From: Clostridium_I sp963725425
GTDB taxonomy: Bacteria; Bacillota; Clostridia; Clostridiales; Clostridiaceae
Direction of reading: 5' to 3'
Length of the DNA: 64,000 bases
Assembly: GCA_963725425.1 (NCBI GenBank)
Contig: CAVRYJ010000041.1
Coordinates: 186,001 to 250,000, forward strand
Of this stretch, positions 1 to 8,199 are shown piece by piece. Numbering within the stretch: the first letter of the stretch is position 1; each line of letters starts with the position of its first letter. The notes beneath the pieces are model-generated. The model was given only the letters and a program-made list of their open reading frames with translations, was not told the DNA's origin and did no database searches. The position numbers were made by a program, and so were the translations under genes.

Positions 1-2
1 CA

Positions 3-320
3 TTACAAGGAAAACCATACGCCAAAGAGATTGCAGAAAAAGGATATTTTGATTTCAACACTTTAAAAGTTAGTCAAAAGTTAATAGACGATGCTATAAA
101 TTTAGATGTTTACGGTAGGGCTAAAAACTTTGATAAAGATGTTCTAATAATTCATGGAGACAAAGATTGGATTGCACCAGTTAAATATGCGGAAACTTAT
201 ATTGAACATTATGGTACAAAAGCTAAGCTTGAAATAATAAGTGGAGCAGATCATTCTTGGGGTGTTGTAGATCAAAGAGAACAACTATTTAATAAAACAT
301 TAAACTTTTTCTTGAAATAA
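3..320 (+). CDS. Alpha/beta hydrolase, C-terminal part (gene begins before the window)
   Basis: The frame is open from base 3 to a TAA at 318-320 and has no start in the window, so only about 105 C-terminal residues are seen. The sequence shows the last two parts of a serine-hydrolase triad: an acid loop in IIHGDKDWIAP and a histidine loop in SGADHSWG, both typical of alpha/beta-hydrolase esterases and lipases. The nucleophile elbow lies outside the window. Substrate cannot be told. An inverted repeat follows 15 bases after the stop. The fold is well supported; the exact activity is not. Confidence 0.8.
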   Translation, partial: LQGKPYAKEIAEKGYFDFNTLKVSQKLIDDAINLDVYGRAKNFDKDVLIIHGDKDWIAPVKYAETYIEHYGTKAKLEIISGADHSWGVVDQREQLFNKTLNFFLK

Positions 321-334
321 CAGTAAAAGAATAT

Positions 335-387
335 ATTAATAAGTTGTTGGCTGTAAAATCAATACTACTAACCAGCAACTTATTAAT
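335..387 (+). terminator. Long inverted repeat after the hydrolase gene
   Basis: Arms at 335-350 and 372-387 pair over 16 bases with one G-U pair and enclose a 21-base loop. There is no clear T-run after the second arm, so it may be a weak terminator or a leader hairpin of the following kinase gene. Confidence 0.5.
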
Positions 388-421
388 TTGCATAAGAATT
401 AAATATAGGGAGGTGAATGCT

Positions 422-457
422 ATGGTTTTACTAAATCATAGCAATTTGTATGAATAA
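422..457 (+). other. Possible 11-codon leader ORF overlapping the kinase start
   Basis: A strong ribosome site (GGGAGGTG, about 408-415) stands at the right distance from an ATG at 422, not from the kinase ATG at 450. The 422 frame encodes only MVLLNHSNLYE and ends at 455-457, overlapping the kinase start. Either the kinase is translated by coupling to this mini-ORF, or one base has been gained or lost upstream and the true N-terminus differs. Confidence 0.35.
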
Positions 458-1427
458 TGTATTATGTATTGGTGAACTTCTAATTGATTTTATATGTTCG
501 GATATTAATTCAAGTATAATAACTGGAGGAAATTTCAAGAAGAAAGCCGGAGGTGCTCCTGCAAATGTTGCTACTGCTATTTGCAAATTAGGAGGAAAAG
601 CTTCATTTGTTGGGAAAGTGGGTAATGATGCCTTTGGTCTTTTTTTAAAAAACACATTAGAAGATAACATGGTTGATACATCAATGCTTGTATTAGATAA
701 AAATGCTTATACCACACTAGCTTTTGTATCAATAAAATCAGATGGCGAAAGAGATTTTGTTTTTAATAGAGGTGCAGATGAGTTACTAAAATATGAAGAA
801 CTAGACATTAATAAAATATTTTCAAATAAAATAATACATTTTGGTTCTGCAACAGCTCTTCTAGGTGGTGAAATGAAGAATACTTATATGGATATTATGA
901 AGAAAGCTAAAGCTAAAGGTATTTTTATATCTTCTGATCCTAATTTTAGAGATAATCTTTGGGGAGCTAGAACTAAAGAATTTATTGAACTATCTCTTGC
1001 ATGTATAGAAATTGCTGATTTTGTGAAACTCAGCGATGGGGAATTAAAATTAATAACAGGTAAAGAAGATTTAGCTGAAGGAATTAAAAGCATAGGTAAA
1101 AATAAAATTGTTGCAGTGACCTTAGGAAAAGATGGAACAATGATTTCTAATGGAAAAAGAACGGAAATTGTTAATAGCATTAATGTAACATCAATTGATT
1201 CAACAGGAGCAGGGGATGCCTTTGTAGGAGGGGTACTATATAAAATATCACAGCTATACAATCCACATGAAATTTGCGAAGATTTTAATAAATTAAAAAA
1301 CTTTATTTATTTTGGAAATAAAGTTGGGGCTAAAGTATGCACAAAATTAGGTGCTATCTCCTCATTGCCAACCATTTCTGAGGTGGAAAATATAAATGAA
1401 GATAAATTAGAATTACAGGTTGAATAG
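450..1427 (+). CDS. PfkB/ribokinase-family sugar kinase, fructokinase-like
   Basis: The 325-residue product has the PfkB family layout. The N-terminal substrate site includes GGNFKKKAGGAPANVATA, and near residues 252-257 lies the C-terminal signature DSTGAGDAF with the catalytic aspartate and anion hole. The family phosphorylates a sugar or sugar-like alcohol with ATP in the cytosol. Overall similarity favours a fructokinase, but 2-keto-3-deoxygluconate kinase or another ketose kinase is possible. Length is normal. The ATG at 450 has no good ribosome site of its own; the nearest one serves the mini-ORF at 422. It is followed by an esterase and a Nif3-like gene on the same strand, at gaps too long to prove one operon. 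Confidence 0.85.
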   Translation: MNNVLCIGELLIDFICSDINSSIITGGNFKKKAGGAPANVATAICKLGGKASFVGKVGNDAFGLFLKNTLEDNMVDTSMLVLDKNAYTTLAFVSIKSDGERDFVFNRGADELLKYEELDINKIFSNKIIHFGSATALLGGEMKNTYMDIMKKAKAKGIFISSDPNFRDNLWGARTKEFIELSLACIEIADFVKLSDGELKLITGKEDLAEGIKSIGKNKIVAVTLGKDGTMISNGKRTEIVNSINVTSIDSTGAGDAFVGGVLYKISQLYNPHEICEDFNKLKNFIYFGNKVGAKVCTKLGAISSLPTISEVENINEDKLELQVE

Positions 1428-1474
1428 TTTCAGTACCCAATATAAAAGGCACAGTAACACCTGGTGCTGCTGAA

Positions 1475-1493
1475 TAGTAGGAACTTGTTTAAA
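1475..1493 (+). repeat. 19-bp repeat, copy 1
   Basis: The 19-base sequence TAGTAGGAACTTGTTTAAA occurs here and again at 3219-3237, in the two gaps that flank the O-acetylesterase gene. Apart from it, the gap 1428-1615 holds only the ribosome site of the next gene. Confidence 0.6.
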
Positions 1494-1615
1494 TTGGAAA
1501 TAATTAATGATATATATAGCTCTGATCCAGTGAAAGGAACTGACCAATATGCTGTATGAGGCGTTTCAAACGTGTAGCCATTTACTAATATCCATTAGGA
1601 GAGGGAGAGAGGTTA

Positions 1616-3142
1616 ATGTTAAAAACTGCAATGATTTTTGGTAATAATATGGTGATTCAGCAACAAAAGAAGTTTAATATATGGGGAACTGGTCTATCTG
1701 GTAGATCTATCACGGGTAGACTAAAAGGAAAGAAAAATGAAGTGGTAGAAGGAATTATAGATAAAAATGGTAATTGGATGCTGGTTTTCCCGCCACTAGA
1801 AGCTGAGAGGAATTTAGAACTTACAATAACGGATGGTAACGAGACCTTGACATATGGTAACATTTGTATCGGGGAAGTGTGGCTGGCTGGTGGACAATCC
1901 AACATGGAATATTTTTTACAATATGATGCAGAAAAAGAAAGCGTTCTGGATGAAAAAATGAATACTGATATCCGGTTTTTTGATTATCCAGAAGTATCCT
2001 ATGAAGGACAGCTTGAGGAACATGACTATTCCAGATTTGGCATTTGGAGAACATGTACTAAAGAGGATTTACCTTATTTTTCTGCCGTAGGTTATTATTT
2101 TGCGGAGAATTTGCAAAAAATGCTGGACATCCCTATCGGTATAGTTGGATGTAATTGGGGAGGTACTCCTGCCTGCGCCTGGATGGATCCGGATTATCTA
2201 AAGGATAATGAAGGAAAAGCATGGCTTGAATCATATGAAGAAGCAGTTAATGATCTTAATGTTGAAGAATATAAGTCTAATTTTCATGCTAATCCTATGA
2301 ATGACCATTCAAATCCATTACAAGATGAAATGATGAGCAAAATGTTTTATCCGGGACTTTCTCGTGAGGAGCAGTTAGGATTAATTCAAATGATGTCAGG
2401 TGATCAGGGGAAGATGCTTTTACCACAGCCAGGACCTTATTATGAAAGGCGTCCTGGTGGATTGTATGAAGTGATGCTGAAAAAGGTTGCACATTATAAC
2501 GCTCGAGGTGTCATTTGGTATCAGGGGGAAAGCGATGATGAAAAACCAGAAATTTATGGCACGGTTTTTAGTAAAATGATTGAATGCTGGCGTGAACTAT
2601 GGGGAGATAAACTGCCGTTTTTGTTCGTACAACTGGCTCCATTTGACCAATGGTTATTAGCTTCCGGTAAGCAATTTCCAGAACTGCGTAAGCAACAGGA
2701 ACTTGTGTCTAAAACAGTACCTGATACCTGGATGATTAGCTCTTCCGATGCCGGTATGGAATGGGATATCCATCCGAAGCATAAGAAACCAATCGGTACT
2801 CGTCTAGCTCTATTGGCAAGAGGACATATTTATGGTGAAAATATATTGTGTAATCCTCCTGAATTCTTAAATGCCAAGAGGGTTCCGGAAGGAATAAGGA
2901 TTGACTTCCAAAATGCAGATGGTTTACATCTAAAGGGTAAGCAGGTGAATGCATTGTCAATTGTGAATGCAGAGGGAACAGCACTTATTCCAATGGGAGT
3001 TTCTATTTTTGAGGATGTTTTATTGATCAAGGGAGAATTCCCTGAGGAAGTATACATTTCCTTTGCTAAGACAGGTTACTATGAAATTAATCTTTATAAT
3101 AAGTACGATAATCCGATGAAACCCTTTGAAGTCATTGTATAA
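1616..3142 (+). CDS. Sialate O-acetylesterase-family (SASA, SGNH-type) carbohydrate esterase
   Basis: The 508-residue protein carries SGNH-hydrolase blocks: GQSNMEY with the nucleophile Ser at residue 95, a GVIWYQGESD block in the middle, and a late WDIHPKHK block with the catalytic Asp-x-His. This architecture is that of the sialate 9-O-acetylesterase family, whose bacterial members also remove acetyl groups from xylan and other plant glycans. No signal peptide is visible, so it is probably cytoplasmic and acts on imported acetylated oligosaccharides. A strong purine-rich ribosome site (GGAGAGGGAGAGAGG) precedes the ATG. No sialic-acid genes are nearby, so a sialate substrate is not implied. 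The flanking 19-bp repeats may mark a moved segment. Confidence 0.85.
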   Translation: MLKTAMIFGNNMVIQQQKKFNIWGTGLSGRSITGRLKGKKNEVVEGIIDKNGNWMLVFPPLEAERNLELTITDGNETLTYGNICIGEVWLAGGQSNMEYFLQYDAEKESVLDEKMNTDIRFFDYPEVSYEGQLEEHDYSRFGIWRTCTKEDLPYFSAVGYYFAENLQKMLDIPIGIVGCNWGGTPACAWMDPDYLKDNEGKAWLESYEEAVNDLNVEEYKSNFHANPMNDHSNPLQDEMMSKMFYPGLSREEQLGLIQMMSGDQGKMLLPQPGPYYERRPGGLYEVMLKKVAHYNARGVIWYQGESDDEKPEIYGTVFSKMIECWRELWGDKLPFLFVQLAPFDQWLLASGKQFPELRKQQELVSKTVPDTWMISSSDAGMEWDIHPKHKKPIGTRLALLARGHIYGENILCNPPEFLNAKRVPEGIRIDFQNADGLHLKGKQVNALSIVNAEGTALIPMGVSIFEDVLLIKGEFPEEVYISFAKTGYYEINLYNKYDNPMKPFEVIV

Positions 3143-3218
3143 CATGATAATTCATTAACTTATTTGTATAAATATCTGATTTATAGTTGGGCTACGCTAT
3201 AAAATGTAGAGTAGTTTG

Positions 3219-3237
3219 TAGTAGGAACTTGTTTAAA
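3219..3237 (+). repeat. 19-bp repeat, copy 2
   Basis: Identical to 1475-1493, in the same orientation, so the two copies bracket the O-acetylesterase gene. Confidence 0.6.
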
Positions 3238-3265
3238 AAAGTATTTATTGAAAGGATTTTATATT

Positions 3266-4135
3266 ATGAAGGTAAAACAAATTATAGATGGAATTATAAA
3301 CAAGTTTGGTGGTGTTAAATTTGAACAAACTTGTGACCAACTTATGAGTGGTAGTTTTGATACAGAAGTAACAGGTGTTGTAACTACATTTATGGCAACT
3401 GTAGATGTAATCAATGAAGCAATTAATTGTGGAGCCAATTTTATTATCACTCATGAACCAACATTCTATACTGGATTAGATCAAACGGAATGGTTAAAAG
3501 AAGACCCAATATATGTAGAAAAGAGAAAAATACTAGAAGAACACGGTATTGCAATTTGGCGTTTCCATGATCATATGCATGCAGCACCTACTGATTTAAT
3601 TTATGATGGTTTATTAAAAGAGATAGGCTGGGAAGATCATGTGATTAAAGTAATACAATCTCCACATTACGGGGAGATAAAAAAAACGTCTTTCAAAGGA
3701 TTGGCAGAAGTTTTTAAAGAAAATCCACATTGTTATGAGATACCAGAAATATCTTTGAAAGAATTAGCAGAAAATTTTAAAAAAAAATTAGGAATTGATG
3801 TTATTCAAGTTGTAGGATCGCTTAATACTAAATGTAGAAGAGTTGGTATTTTAGTTGGTGGAGTAAGTTTAGGAATAGGTGGAGAAGAAATTCCTATGAT
3901 TCTAATGAAGGAGCAGAACTTAGATGTTATTGTGTGTGGTGATATCATAGAATGGACTCTATGTCCATACATTCGTGACGCTACTTCCTTAGGGATGAAT
4001 AAAGCTATGCTTGTTTTAGGGCATGAACGCAGCGAAGAAGCTGGCATGAAATATATGGGTGAATGGTTAGCTCCAATGCTCAAAGGTACTTCAGTACAAT
4101 TTGTAGATGCAAAAGAACCATTTAAATATTTGTGA
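3266..4135 (+). CDS. Nif3-like dinuclear metal centre protein (DUF34/YbgI type)
   Basis: About 289 residues. N-terminal elements fit Nif3/YbgI: an early NCGANFIITHEPTFY stretch with the His-Glu-Pro metal-binding motif, then WRFHDHMHAAP with several potential metal-binding histidines, and a late LVLGHERSEEAGM with a further His and Glu. These proteins form toroidal hexamers around a two-metal site. Their reaction is unsettled, with GTP cyclohydrolase-like and general housekeeping roles suggested. The frame opens with a TTG at 3248, but the ribosome site AAAGGA (3251-3256) is placed for the ATG at 3266, so I start there. The order kinase, esterase, Nif3-like, esterase suggests a small sugar-related group. 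Confidence 0.8.
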   Translation: MKVKQIIDGIINKFGGVKFEQTCDQLMSGSFDTEVTGVVTTFMATVDVINEAINCGANFIITHEPTFYTGLDQTEWLKEDPIYVEKRKILEEHGIAIWRFHDHMHAAPTDLIYDGLLKEIGWEDHVIKVIQSPHYGEIKKTSFKGLAEVFKENPHCYEIPEISLKELAENFKKKLGIDVIQVVGSLNTKCRRVGILVGGVSLGIGGEEIPMILMKEQNLDVIVCGDIIEWTLCPYIRDATSLGMNKAMLVLGHERSEEAGMKYMGEWLAPMLKGTSVQFVDAKEPFKYL

Positions 4136-4774
4136 TAAATAAAATAAATTAATAATTAAACATACTATAGGAGATGAAATAAAATGGCTTTTTTACAAGT
4201 AAACTTTTTTTCAAAATGTTTAAAGAGATTAGTTACATTTAATGCACTTATACCAATTGATACATTTGAGATACCTGGTCAAGAGAAAATTGAAAGAGGA
4301 CCAATGAAAACTCTATATCTTTTACATGGTTACTCGGGAAATCATATGGACTGGGTTTGTGGTTCTAAAATCCAAGAATTATCACTAATACATAATATAG
4401 CAGTATTTATGCCATCTGTCGAAAATAATTTTTATTTAGATGATATTGATAAAGGGGAACTATTTGCAGAATTTGTTGGGAATGAGCTAGTAGAATTTAC
4501 ACGTAAGATGTTTCCACTTTCAGATAAAAGAGAAGATACATTTATAGGTGGATTATCTATGGGTGGATATGGAGCAATTCGAAATGGACTAAAATATTCT
4601 CAAAATTTTAGTCGCATAATAGCATTATCTTCTGCTCTTATAACTTATAATATTGCTGGGATTACTAGCGATTATAAAGATGAAGTTGCAGACTATAAAT
4701 ATTATACAAGGGTTTTTGGTGATTTAAATAAACTTCTAGGCAGTGATAAAGATCCACAGGCACTTATAATTAAG

Positions 4775-6493
4775 CCCGGATTATTCATGACGTATAAAAA
4801 ACCATGCTTTGCATGGCTTAAATACTGATTTTCATAAATATTTAACTTTTCACCTAAAAAGTGATGAAAAGTATAGAAAAAAAGCCTCAAATTTGTTATG
4901 GTTAATTTGCAGAAAAACTAATAACAAAGGAGAGACTCATATGTGCAGTTTAATAGAAAAATCACTAAATTTCAATAGCAAAATAAAAATAAATTTTAAA
5001 GGTGGAAATTTGACATCAGATGCTGGTCTTTTATTATACAAAGAATTTGATGAAAAAATTGGATTTAGTAAGACCATCAAAAATAATCTTTATGTAAATG
5101 ATCCATCTGCAGAATCAAGAACTCATAAAAATGAAGATATTTCTATTCAAAAAATATATCAGTACATTGCAGGCTATAATGCGGATAATGATGCTGATGA
5201 ACTAAGGTATGATCCAACTTTCACTAATATTCTAAATAAGGAAGCTCTCGCTTCTCAACCAACCTTATCAAGATTTAATAGCAGAGTTAATATCAAGACA
5301 CTAAAAAGTTATGAACAAATTAATGAGATATTACAAGATAAGACATATTCTTTATCAATGCCTGAACATATTCTCTTTGATATAGATTCTACAAATTTGA
5401 AGACTTATGGTGAGCAGTATGGTTCAGATTATAATTCTCACTATGGGACCAATGGATATCATCCGTTACTTATGTTTGATGGATTAACTGGAGATTTAAT
5501 TAAAGCGGAGCTTCGCTCTGGAAACGTATATACGTCAAGACAAGCTGTAAGATTTATTGGTCCTGTTCTTAAAAGATATATAAGTAAGTACCCTTCTATG
5601 ACAAGATTTATAAGAGGAGATAGTGGCTTTGCTATTCCAGAATTATATGAGATTGCAGAACAGCTAGATACTTTTTATGCTATAAGATTAAAAGTCAGCT
5701 CTCAACTTTATAAGTTAGCTTCTGAATTTGCTAAAAGAATGTCCTCACTTTGTAAAAGGGACATGATTTCATCTCATGTTATTTATGGTGAATTTAAATA
5801 TAAAGCCTCAAGTTGGAAAAAAGAACGCAGAGTTGTTGTCAAAATAGAAAAGCCCGAAGGGCAAATGTGTTATAACTATACTTTTATTGTTACAAACATG
5901 ACATTATTTCCGGAATTAGTTATTAAATTCTATTGTAACAGAGGTGTGATGGAAAACTTTATAAAGGAAGGAAAGCTCGGTTTGTCTTTTGATAAGATGA
6001 GCAGCACTGAATTTATAGCTAATGCAAATAAACTTCAAGAAATGGTACTAGCGTATAATTTCAATAACTGGTTCAGAAATCTTTGTTTAGATAAAACACC
6101 GATGAAATCTATGACAATTCAAACTATTCGTACAAGGTTGATTAAGGTTGCTGCCAAAATAATTAAAGGCGGACGATACTTAAAGTTTAAGCTATGCAGT
6201 AGTTGCCCATATAAAAAGGTATTTTGGAATATCTTAAATAAAATCCAAGAAATTCCTTTAGCTACGTGATTACATAATTTGTTTTTTTACTTGTAAAATA
6301 TGGTAATAATATATTTTTAAGAACTCGAGGGAGTAGTCTGCCCTTTTATTGATGACAATATATGTAATTGATGATTTTCTGATATATTCCTACCAATCGC
6401 TGAAAATTTTCATCCTAAGAAATGAACAAATTCAAATTCTACGAGATTTTTAACACAAATTCCCATAAAATTTGAACTCATGAATAATCCGGG
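4775..6493 (+). mobile_element. Complete IS1380-family insertion sequence, 1,719 bp
   Basis: Ends are defined by perfect 16-base terminal inverted repeats: CCCGGATTATTCATGA at 4775-4790 and its reverse complement at 6478-6493. The direct target duplication TTAAG flanks it at 4770-4774 and 6494-6498. Size, the ends beginning with CC, a 4-5 base duplication and one DDE transposase all fit the IS1380 family. The 3' non-coding stretch 6270-6477 belongs to the element. It lies inside the esterase gene and appears intact. Confidence 0.93.
4941..6269 (+). CDS. IS1380-family DDE transposase
   Basis: The 442-residue protein catalyses transposition of the element that carries it. IS1380 hallmarks are visible: early KGGNLTSDAGLLLYKEFDEK, the first catalytic Asp in LFDIDSTNLK, the second in FIRGDSGFAIPELYE, and a late acidic residue in NRGVMENFIKEGKLG. 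The open frame extends upstream to 4809, but that part reads the terminal repeat region. AAAGGAGAG at 4926-4934 is well placed for the ATG at 4941. Length is normal for the family and no frame break is seen, so it is probably active. Confidence 0.92.
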   Translation: MCSLIEKSLNFNSKIKINFKGGNLTSDAGLLLYKEFDEKIGFSKTIKNNLYVNDPSAESRTHKNEDISIQKIYQYIAGYNADNDADELRYDPTFTNILNKEALASQPTLSRFNSRVNIKTLKSYEQINEILQDKTYSLSMPEHILFDIDSTNLKTYGEQYGSDYNSHYGTNGYHPLLMFDGLTGDLIKAELRSGNVYTSRQAVRFIGPVLKRYISKYPSMTRFIRGDSGFAIPELYEIAEQLDTFYAIRLKVSSQLYKLASEFAKRMSSLCKRDMISSHVIYGEFKYKASSWKKERRVVVKIEKPEGQMCYNYTFIVTNMTLFPELVIKFYCNRGVMENFIKEGKLGLSFDKMSSTEFIANANKLQEMVLAYNFNNWFRNLCLDKTPMKSMTIQTIRTRLIKVAAKIIKGGRYLKFKLCSSCPYKKVFWNILNKIQEIPLAT

Positions 6494-6723
6494 TTAAGCT
6501 AAAGAAGAAAGATGATTATATTCCTAAAATATATATGGCTTGTGGTACTGAAGATTTTTTGCTAGAAGTAAATCATAGATATCGGGATTTCTTAATTTCA
6601 CAGAAGATAGAGCATACGTATGTTGAAAGTACTGGTATTCATAACTGGGATTTTTGGAATGAATATATTGAAAAAGCAATTATATGGGCAATGAAAAAAG
6701 ATTCATGACCACCGGCGAAATAT

Positions 6724-7387
6724 TTGATAATAACATTTTGTGGATGCAAAAAAATTTTAGATAGTTACAGTAATAAAAAATTATTTGATGTTTCAAAAGA
6801 TTCAGCCTACGCCTACATTGGTGGCTTGAGAACAAATAGAGTAATATATCCAAAAGGTCATGAAAAGCTTGGAATTAAGCTTAACCATATGTGTGAGATA
6901 ATAACTAAAGATGATGTCGACCTGGTCAAAGCTTACAAAAATGAATATTATATCTACACATATAGAGGCAAGCTTAATGATGTGAAAAATTCATTGATCA
7001 CACTTTGTTGCCCTAAAGAAGCTCTATTTAAACCTGGTTGCTTAAGAGCATTTATAAGTTTAGATACTGATCTATCAACTGAAGAACTCTTAAATCACTA
7101 TAAAAACAGCTGACCAATTGAAACATTTTTTAGAGAAACAAAAAAACATCTTGGGTTAAATCATTATCAAGTAAGAAGCAATCGTAGCATAAACAGATAT
7201 TTTTTTGCTGCTAATGATAACTTATGTATACTGCGAATTAGAAGTAAGTGATGGTACACTAAATTTCAGTACTGGAATTAAAACTGCAAGAAACGAAGTC
7301 AAAAAAGAACGAATATCTTGGATCTTTAATCAAGCGAGCCAAGGAATATCTATTGATGCTATTTTAAAAACATTAAAAGTAGCTTAG
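6724..7387 (+). pseudogene. Decayed DDE transposase (IS701/IS4-like)
   Basis: Three reading frames must be joined. 6724-7113 carries a transposase-like middle (YIGGLRTNRVIYPKGHEK, KNEYYIYTYRGKL) and ends HYKNS before a TGA that stands where this family normally has Trp. The same frame continues as PIETFFRETKKHLGLNHYQ, the typical C-terminal DDE block with the catalytic Glu. A further shift near 7200 leads to the tail in 7205-7387 (YCELEVSDGTLNF to TLKVA). No start region is left. The element's ends could not be defined. It is inactive. The family is a best guess from the WxIExFFRxxKxxLGLxxYQ pattern. Confidence 0.75.
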
Positions 7388-7493
7388 GATAGTTGATTTA
7401 AATTTACATGGTAAAACATGTTACCAAATCCGCTCATTTATAGGACAATAATAAATATTTGACTATTTCTGAAAAAAGAGACGAAACAGTCCC

Positions 7494-7528
7494 AAAAAAG
7501 CTGCATCATATGTGATGTGGCTTTTTTT
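7494..7528. terminator. Strong hairpin, probably a terminator in both directions
   Basis: AAAAAAGC-TGCATCA pairs with TGATGTG-GCTTTTTT around a TATG loop. T-runs are present in both orientations. Confidence 0.75.
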
Positions 7529-7599
7529 AATACGTAATACATATAGGTAATGCTACAACATAGTAGACTAAAGCAATCACAACTTAAAATTAGTTTTGG

Positions 7600-8015
7600 C
7601 TATTTACATGAATAAAGCTTCCTTTTGTTCTACTGGTAGACTTAATATTTTTTCTAATTGAGGATTTTGATTTATAGTTGATTCATAAGTATCATAAAAT
7701 ACATTAAAGGAAATACATGCTTTTATACGATCCACCTATAAATAATAAAGGTGGTCTAGATGCAGTTTTATTTTTATCATAGTCTAATGAACCATAGAAA
7801 TATCCTTTTAAGTACGTACTTTCATATGGTATTTGAACAATTTAAAAGTGTGAATACATAAGGTTCATTGATTGTTCGAAAATTTCAACACTCTTTTCGA
7901 AGTTTTCATTACGTCTTGAATCAGTACCTTGTAAGAAGAATTCAGCAGTTCTATAGTAATTGTGCAATCTCAAAAAAGCCTCTCTGGCACTTATTTTATT
8001 CCCTTATTTAAGCAA
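7600..8015 (-). pseudogene. Remnant of an alpha/beta hydrolase (dipeptidyl-peptidase/FrsA-like)
   Basis: Reading the minus strand down from about 8000 gives SAREAFLRLHNYYRTAEFFL, RRNENFEKSVEIFEQSMNLMYSHF and then, after a stop and frame change, VQIPYESTYLKGYFYGSLDY followed by ASRPPLLFIGGSYKSMYFL. These match the N-terminal helical cap and first strands of large single-domain alpha/beta hydrolases. The rest, with the nucleophile elbow and acid/base loops, is missing or scrambled by stops. There is no usable start. It is a fossil gene next to transposon scars. Nothing else was found between 7529 and 8199 apart from the leader of the next gene. Confidence 0.7.
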
Positions 8016-8199
8016 TCAATACCATATGGCTCATTTTAGTATAATGAAATTTCATATGCCTAGGACTAATTTTACTAAATCACATAAAGTTCACATGAGA
8101 ATTTGATATTTGCACAATAAATAGTTGCTATACTTTATACATAGGTAAGGAAATCATAAGTAAAATTACTTAAAACAACAAAAGTGGGGTGTAGGTAAA

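Larger units (their letters stand above)
4184..6708 (+). pseudogene. Esterase (S-formylglutathione hydrolase/esterase D type) cut by an insertion sequence
   Basis: The 5' part (4184-4774) encodes about 197 residues with LYLLHGYSGNHMDW (oxyanion region) and the nucleophile elbow GGLSMGGYGA. At codon IIK it runs into the insertion sequence. The 3' part resumes in the same frame right after the duplicated target (6499-6708) and supplies the missing acid loop ACGTEDF and histidine loop STGIHNWDFW before a TGA at 6706-6708. Removing the element and one TTAAG copy restores one open frame of about 267 residues, the normal size for this family. All three catalytic residues are retained in the two halves, so the insertion is recent. 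As it stands the first half reads into the element and stops at 4828. Confidence 0.92.

Noticed and set aside
1616..3142. Sialic acid breakdown locus
   Set aside because: Only the esterase family name suggests it; no sialidase, aldolase, epimerase or sialate transporter gene is near.
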